Virus record (IMG/VR): IMGVR_UViG_3300046753_000145
Location: 1-31,145 of that record
Length of the DNA: 31,145 nt
Direction: 5' to 3' (one strand)
Origin: a virus
Part shown: piece after piece, positions 1 to 6,287 of the stretch
Numbering within the stretch: position 1 is the stretch's first letter
How the letters are laid out: each line of letters starts with the position of its first letter
Notes under the pieces: generated by a model
What the model was told of the DNA's origin: nothing
What the model saw: only the letters and a program-made list of their open reading frames with translations
Databases searched by the model: none
Position numbers and translations under genes: made by a program

Positions 1-208
1 TGCGCCCGATGGCAGTCAAACAGCCGACAAAATTCAAGCGACAGGCGCAGGTAGTATAAGAACAAATAATTCTTACACCGTTACAAGTGGTTATTCTTTT
101 TCTATTTTTGTAAAGAAAGGCAATTCAAGATATGTTACTTTGCGTTCTTTTGCGTTTACTACAAGTGCTATAATAGGTTTTGATTTAGACACCGAAACAG
201 CACAGACA
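1..208. repeat. Left copy of the terminal overlap
   Basis: These 208 bases match 30938-31145 without gaps, with five differences at window positions 32, 33, 35, 145 and 190. An in-frame tail-fibre gene crosses the junction. This is what the overlapping ends of a circular or circularly permuted phage assembly look like, not a biological long terminal repeat, although the latter cannot be excluded. The mismatches point to mixed strains in the source population. Confidence 0.9.
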
Positions 209-910
209 GGAGGTGTAATTGAGAAATATCCTAACGACTGGTATAGGTTAAGTATATCTAAAGACGTTTCTTCTGATGCTGATAAAAATGGGTTTTTCTA
301 TATTTATTTACCTAACAGCTTGGGTTCAGCATCTACAGTTTCTGGCAATTACGCATATTTTTTTGGCGCACAATTAGAGGACGCTGACTATCCCACAAGT
401 TATATACCTGTTTTAGGATTATCTTCTGTAACTCGTTCAGCAGATGTATGCAACAGTGCAGGCGATAGCAGTACGTTTAACGACAGCGAGGGTGTTTTGT
501 TTTTAGAATTTCAGGGTTTAACAACTACTGATGCCGAAAATGGATATGTTTCTATTTCAGACGGAACAGCAACTAATTCTGTTTTAATTAACACAAGAAC
601 AAGTGGTTCTTTGCGTTTATACAATGGGGGTGTAGGAAGTACTAATTTGATATATATAGAAACTGTTGATTATTCAAACACGCTAAAAATAGCACTTCAA
701 TACGGAACTACCACAGGAAGTTATAAGGTTTATATAAACGGAACAAGCAAAACAATATCAGGCACTTTTTCAGCAACAGCTATAAGCGGTTTAGATGAAT
801 TAAAATTTCAATACGCTTTAGGCGGTAATAATTTCTACGGAAAAGTAAAACAACTAATGGTATTTAACACAGCACTAAGCGACAGCGAACTAGAAGAACT
901 TACAAGCTAA
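2..910 (+). CDS. Tail fibre / receptor-binding protein, C-terminal part (5' end beyond window edge)
   Basis: Open from the first base of the window in the frame that ends at 910. The first codons read APDGSQTADK, identical to the reading at the right end of the window, so this is the continuation of the gene starting at 30606. Joined across the circle the protein would be 413 aa. The second half (GVLFLEFQGL, then a beta-rich stretch ending LMVFNTALSDSELEEL) has the look of a LamG/concanavalin-like laminin-G fold, a jelly-roll domain that often binds carbohydrate in phage fibres. A role in host-receptor recognition at the tail tip is inferred from this and from its place between neck and lysis genes. 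The internal ATG at 140 is not the true start. Confidence 0.8.
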   Translation, partial: APDGSQTADKIQATGAGSIRTNNSYTVTSGYSFSIFVKKGNSRYVTLRSFAFTTSAIIGFDLDTETAQTGGVIEKYPNDWYRLSISKDVSSDADKNGFFYIYLPNSLGSASTVSGNYAYFFGAQLEDADYPTSYIPVLGLSSVTRSADVCNSAGDSSTFNDSEGVLFLEFQGLTTTDAENGYVSISDGTATNSVLINTRTSGSLRLYNGGVGSTNLIYIETVDYSNTLKIALQYGTTTGSYKVYINGTSKTISGTFSATAISGLDELKFQYALGGNNFYGKVKQLMVFNTALSDSELEELTS

Positions 911-914
911 TAAA

Positions 915-1268
915 ATGGAATATATATTTAAAAAATACGAGTTTCAAGACGAAGCAACAGCACAAGCTAGAATAGATGCTTTGCCACATCAAGAGGATGA
1001 GGATGGGAACAGCCATCCAGCATATAGCCATACGATAGTAAAGCTAGGAAACGTAATTATAGAGCAAGGTACTTATGATGATGAGGGTAACGAGCTAACC
1101 GCTCCTGTACTTGCTGACAATTATTCTATTGATGTTTTATGGAATGCTACTGAATTAGGTTTAGAAGAAGATGGGGATATTGACTATCCTTATGGTTGGA
1201 GAACTAAAGAAATAGAAGTAGAGGGTAACGGTGTCCACACTTTTGCAGGGTGGTCTTATACTAACTAA
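915..1268 (+). CDS. Small tail-fibre-associated protein, function unknown
   Basis: 117 aa, starting 4 nt after the fibre stop and so probably translated with it. It is acidic and rich in aromatic residues and glycine (for example DIDYPYGWRTKEIEVEGNGVH). There is no signal peptide or membrane segment. The position directly after the fibre suggests a fibre chaperone, a tip protein or another virion component. I do not recognise a named domain, so the assignment is by context only. Confidence 0.7.
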   Translation: MEYIFKKYEFQDEATAQARIDALPHQEDEDGNSHPAYSHTIVKLGNVIIEQGTYDDEGNELTAPVLADNYSIDVLWNATELGLEEDGDIDYPYGWRTKEIEVEGNGVHTFAGWSYTN

Positions 1269-1270
1269 TT

Positions 1271-1426
1271 ATGGACTTAACTACTTTGAGGGTATATCTG
1301 CTTAACATATCGGCAATGACCGTTAGCACGTTTAATATAGTTGAGGACACACTAAAGATTTTCTTGCTTGTTGTTTCAATAGGATATACTATTCAGAAGT
1401 GGTGGGAAATAAAAAAGAAAAAATAG
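1271..1426 (+). CDS. Small one-pass membrane protein, holin candidate
   Basis: 51 aa, beginning MDLTTLRVYLLNISAM and ending WWEIKKKK. A single hydrophobic helix (about residues 29-42, IFLLVVSIGYTI) is followed by two tryptophans and a lysine-rich tail, the usual arrangement for a small inner-membrane protein with a cytoplasmic positive end. It starts 2 nt after the preceding stop and lies three genes before the endolysin. That makes it a plausible holin or holin accessory protein, in addition to the two-helix protein at 1938-2339. The function is inferred from topology and position; the ORF itself fits its neighbours tightly. Confidence 0.6.
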   Translation: MDLTTLRVYLLNISAMTVSTFNIVEDTLKIFLLVVSIGYTIQKWWEIKKKK

Positions 1427-1431
1427 TTTTT

Positions 1432-1569
1432 ATGCTACAAAATAAAGAATTAGAGCAAAAACTTAAAAAGGGTGCTGACTTGTTTGTGAAGAATGTTTTT
1501 CCTTATATTAAAAAATTAGCTAAAAATGATAAAACCAAGAGCAAAAACTCACAAATACAGAAGTTATAA
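1432..1569 (+). CDS. Small basic protein, unknown
   Basis: 45 aa, beginning MLQNKELEQKLKKGAD, with a very lysine-rich, soluble sequence and a short central hydrophobic patch (FVKNVFPYIKKL). It lies 5 nt after the membrane protein and 15 nt before the endolysin, so it belongs to the same transcript. No domain is recognised. It could be a lysis accessory peptide, but nothing in the sequence shows this. Confidence 0.5.
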   Translation: MLQNKELEQKLKKGADLFVKNVFPYIKKLAKNDKTKSKNSQIQKL

Positions 1570-1584
1570 TACAAAGCGTAGTAA

Positions 1585-1938
1585 ATGAAGTATTTTAATT
1601 ACACAGAGTTTGATAGCCCAGATGTACAAGGTTCAGGGCAAATGATGGACAAAGCGTTTTTATCTATGCTTGATGAGATTAGAGAAATCGTTGGAGAGCC
1701 ACTTATAATTACATCTGGATACAGAACTCCTGCTCATAACGAATCTGTTAATGGTGTTGAATCCAGCAGCCATCTCAAGGGTCTTGCGGTAGATATTGCC
1801 GTTAGAAACTCTAGGATGCGTTTTAAACTTATTAACGCAATTCAAGAGGTAGGTATAAGTCGTATCGGCATTGCAGATAACTTTATACATATAGACATTG
1901 ACCCTGACAAGGATAAAAACGTAATCTGGACTTACTGA
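1585..1938 (+). CDS. M15-type peptidase endolysin
   Basis: 117 aa, the full length of a compact peptidase M15_3 domain (D-Ala-D-Ala carboxypeptidase / L-Ala-D-Glu endopeptidase group). The zinc-binding and catalytic signature is visible: SSHLKGLAVDI with H63 and D70, then FIHIDI with H102. YRTPAHNESVNG (about 46-57) is the usual substrate-side loop of the family. There is no signal peptide, so export depends on a holin. Predicted role: cleaving peptide cross-links in the host murein at the end of infection. Its stop shares one base with the next ATG, coupling it to the holin-like gene. Confidence 0.9.
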   Translation: MKYFNYTEFDSPDVQGSGQMMDKAFLSMLDEIREIVGEPLIITSGYRTPAHNESVNGVESSSHLKGLAVDIAVRNSRMRFKLINAIQEVGISRIGIADNFIHIDIDPDKDKNVIWTY

Positions 1939-2339
1939 TGAAAAAATTACTACAACTAATTACAGGCGGTTTAATAAAGGATATTGGTAGCGTTATAGAC
2001 AAGCTAACAACTACTGACGAAGAACGTTTACAAGCCAAGCAGAAGATACAGGAACTACTGGAAGAGGCTGATAAGGATGCCCAACAACAAGTAACGGAAA
2101 GATGGAAGTATGATATGCAAAGTGATAGCTTTTTGTCAAAGAATATTAGACCGCTTACTTTGGTATTTCTTACAGTCATGTTTACCTTATTGGCATTTAC
2201 CGATGGAAACATTGGAGAGTTTAGCATACAAAAAGAATATATCCCTATTTTTCAAACACTACTCATTACAGTCTATGGTGCGTACTTTGTTGGAAGAACT
2301 TGGGAAAAGAATAAGAAGAATGCCAAAGAAGATAATTAA
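1938..2339 (+). CDS. Holin-like protein with two membrane helices
   Basis: 133 aa. The N-terminal half is charged and helical (about 20-65; EERLQAKQKIQELLEEADKD). It is followed by two hydrophobic segments, about 71-90 (RPLTLVFLTVMFTLLAF) and 102-120 (YIPIFQTLLITVYGAYFVG), and a lysine-rich C terminus (WEKNKKNAKE). This matches the 3TM-holin family of phages and gene-transfer agents, where a coiled N-terminal part precedes the membrane helices. The TGATG overlap with the M15 peptidase supports a lysis pair. Predicted role: making the inner-membrane lesions that release or activate the endolysin. Confidence 0.8.
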   Translation: MKKLLQLITGGLIKDIGSVIDKLTTTDEERLQAKQKIQELLEEADKDAQQQVTERWKYDMQSDSFLSKNIRPLTLVFLTVMFTLLAFTDGNIGEFSIQKEYIPIFQTLLITVYGAYFVGRTWEKNKKNAKEDN

Positions 2340-2445
2340 CGCATACACACCAAGCTCAAGAGCTAAGAGACCAAACGTACATTCTAAGAATGCTTCTGTA
2401 GGTCAAAAGGGTTGGAAGAAGAAATATAGAGGGCAAGGTCGTTAA
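2320..2445 (+). CDS. Small very basic phage protein
   Basis: 41 aa starting at the ATG at 2320, within the end of the holin gene (20-nt overlap). An upstream ATG in the same frame at 2110 is far inside the holin gene and is rejected. The sequence (MPKKIINAYTPSSRAKRPNV, then HSKN and a KKKYRGQGR end) is extremely basic. From memory it resembles a short protein common in marine phages that contains YTPS-x-R-x-KRP-x-VHSK. The function is unknown; nucleic-acid binding is possible from charge. It is the last gene of the rightward late operon before a terminator. Confidence 0.65.
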   Translation: MPKKIINAYTPSSRAKRPNVHSKNASVGQKGWKKKYRGQGR

Positions 2446-2459
2446 TAACTTTCTCTATG

Positions 2460-2488
2460 AATTTAATACCCCTATGAATTTAATAGGG
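2460..2488 (+). repeat. Pair of AATTNAATA + C/G-run motifs (operator-like)
   Basis: Two copies 17 bp apart: AATTTAATACCCC at 2460-2472 and AATTTAATAGGG at 2477-2488. The segment CCCTAT - 7 nt - ATAGGG between them can form a 6-bp hairpin. A TATATTTG box that would suit a Bacteroidetes -7 element follows at once (2489-2496), without a clear -33 TTG. This belongs to the dispersed motif family also seen at 11.71, 12.53-12.63, 14.29-14.37, 16.46-16.52 and 28.15 kb. Confidence 0.6.
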
Positions 2489-2553
2489 TATATTTGTATC
2501 GTATTCGGGTATAACCTGTTTTCATTTGATTTTTTTATTTTGTTTTCTATATT

Positions 2554-2587
2554 AAAGAGGTTGTTTTTTTAGCAGCCTCTTTTTTTG
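2554..2587 (+). terminator. Rho-independent terminator after the lysis operon
   Basis: The arms AAAGAGG (2554-2560) and CCTCTTT (2576-2582) enclose a T-rich loop and run into an unbroken T tract to 2586. It ends the rightward late transcript after the small basic protein and separates it from the recombination genes starting at 2600. Confidence 0.85.
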
Positions 2588-2595
2588 TATATTAG
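2588..2595 (+). promoter_or_regulatory. Probable -7 box placed 4 nt before an ATG
   Basis: TATATTAG (one base off TAnnTTTG) ends four bases before the ATG at 2600, exactly as at 2979-2986 and on the minus strand at 12711-12704. The nearest TTG upstream is 24 bases away, inside the terminator, so the -33 part is weak. It implies transcription starting at or next to the ATG. Confidence 0.45.
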
Positions 2596-2599
2596 TCGC

Positions 2600-2962
2600 A
2601 TGAACGGAAATCAAAAGGGTTGCTTTGCTGAATATAAGTTTGCAACAATGGCTATGGAGAATGGTTTTAACGTCTCTATGCCTTTACTAGATGCCTCTGC
2701 ATACGATTGTATATTAGAGAGAGACAACATATTCTTTAAGATACAGATAAAATACTTTACTGGAGCAGGAGACCACACTACAATAAGACATGGTAACAAG
2801 AGCAAGGGCGGTTATTCTATGGAGGAAGTTGATTATTTTGCTGTATGGAATGAATCGTGCAAGGGTTTCTTTATATTAAAGAATACTGGACAGCTAGGAT
2901 ATGCCTTGTCTAAAGATGGTAAATACAAAAATAACTTCAATAATTTCGATTTAATTTTGTAG
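2600..2962 (+). CDS. PD-(D/E)XK endonuclease, small resolvase/homing-like family
   Basis: 120 aa from the ATG at 2600. An earlier in-frame ATG at 2585 lies in the terminator T tract and promoter and is rejected. The fold signature is readable: E11 in the first helix (GCFAEYKFATMAMENGFNV), then SAYDCIL with D36, then FFKIQIKYF with Q49-x-K51 forming the D...(E/Q)xK nuclease core. This matches the PD(D/E)XK endonuclease group related to the intron-encoded enzyme I-SspI. In a phage it is likely to process recombination or replication junctions. It stands first in the replication and recombination segment, 28 nt before the ERF gene, which has its own promoter. Substrate specificity cannot be read from sequence. 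Confidence 0.75.
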   Translation: MNGNQKGCFAEYKFATMAMENGFNVSMPLLDASAYDCILERDNIFFKIQIKYFTGAGDHTTIRHGNKSKGGYSMEEVDYFAVWNESCKGFFILKNTGQLGYALSKDGKYKNNFNNFDLIL

Positions 2963-2986
2963 TGTCAGTTGGAACTTGTATATTTG
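2957..2986 (+). promoter_or_regulatory. Bacteroidetes-type promoter of the ERF operon
   Basis: TTG at 2957-2959, a 19-nt spacer, then a perfect TATATTTG at 2979-2986. The ATG of the ERF gene lies 4 nt after this box, so the transcript should be leaderless or nearly so. The -33 element overlaps the end of the upstream nuclease gene. Confidence 0.8.
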
Positions 2987-2990
2987 CCAC

Positions 2991-3533
2991 ATGAATCTAT
3001 ATGAAAAACTGGTGGATATTCAGGGGAGACTGAAAGCACCTAAAAGTCAGTTTAATAATTTCGGCAAATACAAGTACCGAAATTGTGAGGATATACTCGA
3101 AGCAGTAAAACCTTTACTCGTAGAACATAAAGTTGTCTTAACTATTTCTGATAATGTTATAGAATTAGACAATGGATTGTCTTATGTAGAAGCAACGGCA
3201 CAATTCAAGAATATGGATGGTGTTATTGAGGTTTCAGCGCAAGCTGGAATAGACCCTAGTAAAAAGGGTATGGATGTGGCACAATGTTTTGGTAGTAGTT
3301 CATCTTACGCCAGAAAATATGCCCTAAACGGATTGTTCTTAATAGATGATACTAAGGATGCCGATAGTACAAACACACACGATAGTAAACCCTCAAAGGA
3401 ACTAGAGTGGCTGCCTGAGTCGGGCGTTAAGTTCGACAGGGTAAAAGAAGCCTTAACTGGTGGATTTACTATGTCTCAGATTAGAGAAAAGTATAAAGTG
3501 AGTAAAAAAGTAGAACAATTATTAAACAGTTAA
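2991..3533 (+). CDS. erf: ERF-family single-strand annealing recombinase
   Basis: 180 aa from the ATG at 2991. A start at 2976 would put the promoter -7 box inside the gene. The ERF superfamily core is clear: an N-terminal helix and KYKYRNCEDILEAVKPLL (27-43), then AQAGIDPSKKGMDVAQCFGS (83-102) and SYARKYALNGLFLIDDTKDAD (105-125), the best conserved block of the family. A short C-terminal tail (139-180) looks like a small helical DNA-binding or contact domain (TGGFTMSQIREKYKV). ERF proteins anneal complementary single strands in phage recombination and genome circularisation. Likely partners here are the SSB-like protein 2 nt downstream and the exonuclease at 8214. Confidence 0.9.
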   Translation: MNLYEKLVDIQGRLKAPKSQFNNFGKYKYRNCEDILEAVKPLLVEHKVVLTISDNVIELDNGLSYVEATAQFKNMDGVIEVSAQAGIDPSKKGMDVAQCFGSSSSYARKYALNGLFLIDDTKDADSTNTHDSKPSKELEWLPESGVKFDRVKEALTGGFTMSQIREKYKVSKKVEQLLNS

Positions 3534-3535
3534 TT

Positions 3536-3799
3536 ATGAACGAAAAGAAGTATGTAGGAACAGGTCGTCAAGCACCTAATGGATTAGAGATTGTAAACAT
3601 CTCTATAGCAGAATCTAAAGTCAAGGACTTTTGGAATGAGTATAACGGAGAGCGTTATCTAAGATTGGGAGTCTCTAAAAAGAAAGAGGCAGACCAATAT
3701 GGTAAAACCCATAGTGTTTACATTGATGAGTGGCAACCAACTACAAACAATAAACCAAAACCAGAACCAGTTAAAGTCGATGAGGACTTTCCGTTCTAA
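3536..3799 (+). CDS. SSB-like single-stranded-DNA-binding protein
   Basis: 87 aa, 2 nt after the ERF gene. The N-terminal 60 residues are beta-rich (GLEIVNISIAESKVKDF, YLRLGVSKKKEADQYGKTHS), followed by a proline-rich linker and the acidic tip VDEDFPF. Bacterial SSB proteins end in an almost identical tip (DDDIPF), which docks partner proteins, so the same use is likely here. The body is much shorter than a canonical OB-fold SSB (about 110 residues), so the call rests on the tip, the context and the beta-strand pattern. Expected role: coating single strands for ERF and the primase-helicase. Confidence 0.65.
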   Translation: MNEKKYVGTGRQAPNGLEIVNISIAESKVKDFWNEYNGERYLRLGVSKKKEADQYGKTHSVYIDEWQPTTNNKPKPEPVKVDEDFPF

Positions 3800-3808
3800 A
3801 TAATAGAG

Positions 3809-3831
3809 GGGGTCGAAAGACCCCTTTTTTT
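3809..3831 (+). terminator. Strong rho-independent terminator with GAAA tetraloop
   Basis: GGGGTC (3809-3814), a GAAA loop, GACCCC (3819-3824) and seven Ts (3825-3831). It lies directly after the SSB-like gene and only 4 nt before the next ATG, so the downstream genes need either read-through or an undetected start site. Confidence 0.92.
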
Positions 3832-3835
3832 AGCT

Positions 3836-4114
3836 ATGAAAACTAATTACGTTAAAGTAGATATGCAGGGTTTAAGTAAATTAACCTTTGCCGAGAAAGC
3901 AGTATTTTCTTATATTAAGTCTTTGTCTTTGGATAAGGGTTATTGCTTTGCAACAAACAAGCACTTGTGCGATGTTTTGTCTATAACAGACAGGACTATG
4001 TACAGAATACTAAAGAAGTTAGAAGAGAGTGCCTGTATAAGAAGAGAGACAAGAAGTATCGGTACTGATGGGAAACAAAGAAAGATATTTGTTAATCCTC
4101 AGTTTAAGCAGTAA
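3836..4114 (+). CDS. Winged-helix (HTH_36-like) protein, candidate replication initiator
   Basis: 92 aa. The sequence fits a single winged helix-turn-helix: KLTFAEKAVFSYIKSLS (15-31), then the recognition unit CFATNKHLCDVLSITDRTMYR (37-57) with ILKKLEESACIRRET, and a basic wing. HTH_36 domains are typical of phage and plasmid replication initiators (DnaD/RepA-like) and of small regulators. The gene is followed at once by a 17-bp iteron array with a palindrome, and then the primase-helicase, which is how many initiator-origin units are built. An origin-binding role is therefore inferred. A transcription regulator is the alternative. The first iteron begins at the last base of its stop codon. 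Confidence 0.65.
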   Translation: MKTNYVKVDMQGLSKLTFAEKAVFSYIKSLSLDKGYCFATNKHLCDVLSITDRTMYRILKKLEESACIRRETRSIGTDGKQRKIFVNPQFKQ

Positions 4115-4232
4115 CATGTTACGATACGATACATGTTATATAAAGAATTATAATATGAATCATATTATATATCTTTAACAAACATGTTATAATACGATAC
4201 ATGTTATAATACGATACATGTTATATAATTAT
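4114..4232 (+). repeat. Candidate replication origin: 17-bp iterons around a palindrome
   Basis: Unit ACATGTTATAATACGAT occurs at 4182 and 4199, with variants at 4114 (ACATGTTACGATACGAT), 4131 and 4216 (only the ACATGTTATA head kept). All spacings within each group are 17 bp. Between the groups lies a perfect inverted repeat, TATAATATGA and TCATATTATA around a single A (4149-4169). The block ends in an A-rich run before the primase-helicase ATG at 4264. Regularly spaced repeats, a palindrome, high AT content and position between an HTH gene and the primase are the marks of an iteron origin. Operator function for the HTH protein is the alternative. Confidence 0.7.
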
Positions 4233-4263
4233 AAAAAAAACAGAATAAAAATCAAATAGACAA

Positions 4264-5991
4264 ATGTTTGTACAAGAATTTATTAACATAGGCATTGAAC
4301 CGAAAGGAAATAGCACTCAACAAAAGGTTAGATGCCCAAAGTGTAAATCTCTAGGCAAGGAGAATTGGAAAGACACATGTATGTCTTTGAACTTGTCTGA
4401 CGGCATATTTAATTGCCACAAATGCGGATATAGTGGAACAGTCAATAGAAGAGAAAAAATGAACATAACATATAAAGCACCGTCTAAAAGCACCTTAAAG
4501 ACGTTAACAGACAAAGGGCGTAAGTTCCTCAACGATAGAGGTATTACTAACGAGGTTATAGATAGAAACAAAATTATTTCATCTAAGGATAACCGAAGTG
4601 TAGTGTTTCCTTATTTCAAGGATGGGGAACTTGTAAACTACAAGACAAGAGGTATTGACGGTAAGTTCTTTACTCAGGCAAAGGATGCTCAACCAATCAT
4701 CTACAATTACGATGGTGTTAAGGGCAAAGATAGAATAGTTATATGCGAGGGAGAGTTTGACTCTCTTAGTTGGGAAGTAGCAGGGTTTAACGCACACACC
4801 TCTGTTAATATGGGTGCGCCCAATGTTGGCGACAAGAGTATTGATAAGAAACTAGAGTGCCTAACTACCTGTTATGATGTCTTTGATGAGGCAAAAACTA
4901 TATACATTGCCACAGATAATGACGACAACGGCAGGAACTTAGAACAAGAGTTGATTAGACGCTTTGGAGCTGATAAATGCAGAATAGTCGATTTTAAGCC
5001 GTTTAAGGATGCAAATGAGGTGTTGCTACAAGAGGGTAAAGAAAGTCTCTTAGAACGCATTAAAACAGCTAATACGCCTAAAGTAGAGGGTATCTTTGAG
5101 GTTGACGATGTTGTTGAGTCAATGATGGATGGCTTTATCAATGGGCAGGAGAGAGGAACTACAACCTATATTCCTGATGTGGATAGGGCGTGGACTTGGA
5201 GAATGGGAGAGGTTAACATCTGGACAGGGTATCAGAATGAGGGTAAATCACTATTCTTAAACCAATTATCTACAGTTAAGGCGTTTCATGATGGGTGGAA
5301 GTTTGGTGTGTTTAGTCCTGAGAATATGCCGATGAAAGACTTTTTCAATGACATTGTAGAGATGTATATAGGGAAGAGTGCCGACCCATACTATCAGAAT
5401 AACCAGATGACTAAAGATGAATACTTTGAGGCAATAAACTTTGTCCGTAGGCACTTCTTCTTAATATATCCTAGAAAGAACTTTAACTTAGATTCTATAT
5501 TTGAAAGAGCAAAGTTTCTAGTTAGAACTAAAGGCATACGTTCTCTAATCATTGACCCATACAATACGGTACAGCATAAGATGTATAGTGGCGAAAGAGA
5601 GGATTTGTATATAAGTAGATTTATGAGTGAATTGAAAAGGTTTGCTATTGACAATCACATATCTGTTAATCTAGTAGCGCATCAGGTTACGCCACTAAAA
5701 GACGATAGCGGTAGGTATTATAAGCCTGATGTAAACAGAATTAAAGGTGGGGGAACATTTGCTGACAAGGCAGATAATGTACTATTTGTATCGAGACCGA
5801 ATCGTGCTTTGGATTTCTCAGATACAAGTGTTATATTTGGCTCACAGAAGATTAAGAAACAAAAGTTGGTAGGCATACCTCAAGAAGTGGAAAACATCAA
5901 TTTTAACATAAGAGAACAAAGGTATTACTTTAATGGATACACACCATTTAAAGAGATAGACGTTCTAAGATGCGGAAAAAAGCAAGAGTAG
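4264..5991 (+). CDS. Bifunctional primase-helicase (T7 gp4 / Twinkle-like)
   Basis: 575 aa, the usual size. In order: a zinc-binding primase head with C24-x2-C27 and C51-x2-C54; a TOPRIM core with IVICEGEFDSLSW (158-170, catalytic glutamate) and ATDNDDNG (216-223, metal-binding aspartates); then a RecA-like DnaB-type helicase with Walker A TGYQNEGKS (321-329), Walker B LIIDPYN (428-434), the VAHQ sensor (471-474) and KGGGTFADKADNVLFVSR (494-511) with a candidate arginine finger. It should unwind the fork and lay down primers in one ring. It follows the iteron block. Its 3' end overlaps the VRR nuclease gene by 22 nt, so the two are coupled. No phage DNA polymerase gene is seen, so the host polymerase is probably used. 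Confidence 0.93.
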   Translation: MFVQEFINIGIEPKGNSTQQKVRCPKCKSLGKENWKDTCMSLNLSDGIFNCHKCGYSGTVNRREKMNITYKAPSKSTLKTLTDKGRKFLNDRGITNEVIDRNKIISSKDNRSVVFPYFKDGELVNYKTRGIDGKFFTQAKDAQPIIYNYDGVKGKDRIVICEGEFDSLSWEVAGFNAHTSVNMGAPNVGDKSIDKKLECLTTCYDVFDEAKTIYIATDNDDNGRNLEQELIRRFGADKCRIVDFKPFKDANEVLLQEGKESLLERIKTANTPKVEGIFEVDDVVESMMDGFINGQERGTTTYIPDVDRAWTWRMGEVNIWTGYQNEGKSLFLNQLSTVKAFHDGWKFGVFSPENMPMKDFFNDIVEMYIGKSADPYYQNNQMTKDEYFEAINFVRRHFFLIYPRKNFNLDSIFERAKFLVRTKGIRSLIIDPYNTVQHKMYSGEREDLYISRFMSELKRFAIDNHISVNLVAHQVTPLKDDSGRYYKPDVNRIKGGGTFADKADNVLFVSRPNRALDFSDTSVIFGSQKIKKQKLVGIPQEVENINFNIREQRYYFNGYTPFKEIDVLRCGKKQE

Positions 5992-6287
5992 ATGCAAACC
6001 AAAAAGAGATTGTACAGCAATTAAGAAAGATAGGTATTTCAGTATTGCACACACACCAGTTAGGTAGGGGTGCGCCTGATATAATTCTTGGCTATAGAAA
6101 CGAGAATTTTATGATAGAACTGAAAGACGGAAACAAAACAAAGAGTCAACAAAAACTAACGCCTGATGAAATAGAGTTTCAAGCTAAGTGGCAGGGAAAC
6201 TATGCCGTTTGCAACTCACTAGAACAAATATTAAGCGTTATAGATTATGTTGACGAAACAAGAGTTATTAGAAAAACTAGCAAATAA
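5970..6287 (+). CDS. VRR-NUC domain nuclease
   Basis: 105 aa, a stand-alone VRR-NUC domain. The motif GRGAPDIILGYR (32-43, D37) is followed by NFMIELKDGNKTKSQQKLTP (46-65) with the E50-x-K52 pair, then FQAKWQGNYAVCNSLEQIL. These are the signature blocks of the family, a PD-(D/E)XK branch that includes structure-specific nucleases acting on flaps and Holliday junctions. The start ATG lies inside the primase-helicase gene. The gene end overlaps the sigma-like gene by 41 nt. The likely task is resolving replication intermediates. Confidence 0.88.
   Translation: MRKKARVDANQKEIVQQLRKIGISVLHTHQLGRGAPDIILGYRNENFMIELKDGNKTKSQQKLTPDEIEFQAKWQGNYAVCNSLEQILSVIDYVDETRVIRKTSK

Noticed and set aside
1-910. 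Diversity-generating retroelement at the fibre gene
   Set aside because: The end differences are not adenine-specific, and no reverse transcriptase or template repeat is present in the window.
2110-2319. Extension of the 41-aa basic protein back to 2110
   Set aside because: The added 70 residues are the holin gene in another frame; the basic protein pattern begins at 2320.
2585-2599. Upstream ATG-like start of the nuclease at 2600
   Set aside because: Lies in the terminator T tract and -7 region; conserved sequence begins at ATG 2600.
2976-2990. Upstream ATG of the ERF gene
   Set aside because: It lies before the -7 box of its own promoter, so the transcript would not contain it. ATG 2991 is chosen.
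4114-4232. CRISPR array
   Set aside because: Repeats are 17 bp and directly adjacent without unique spacers, and no cas gene is present.
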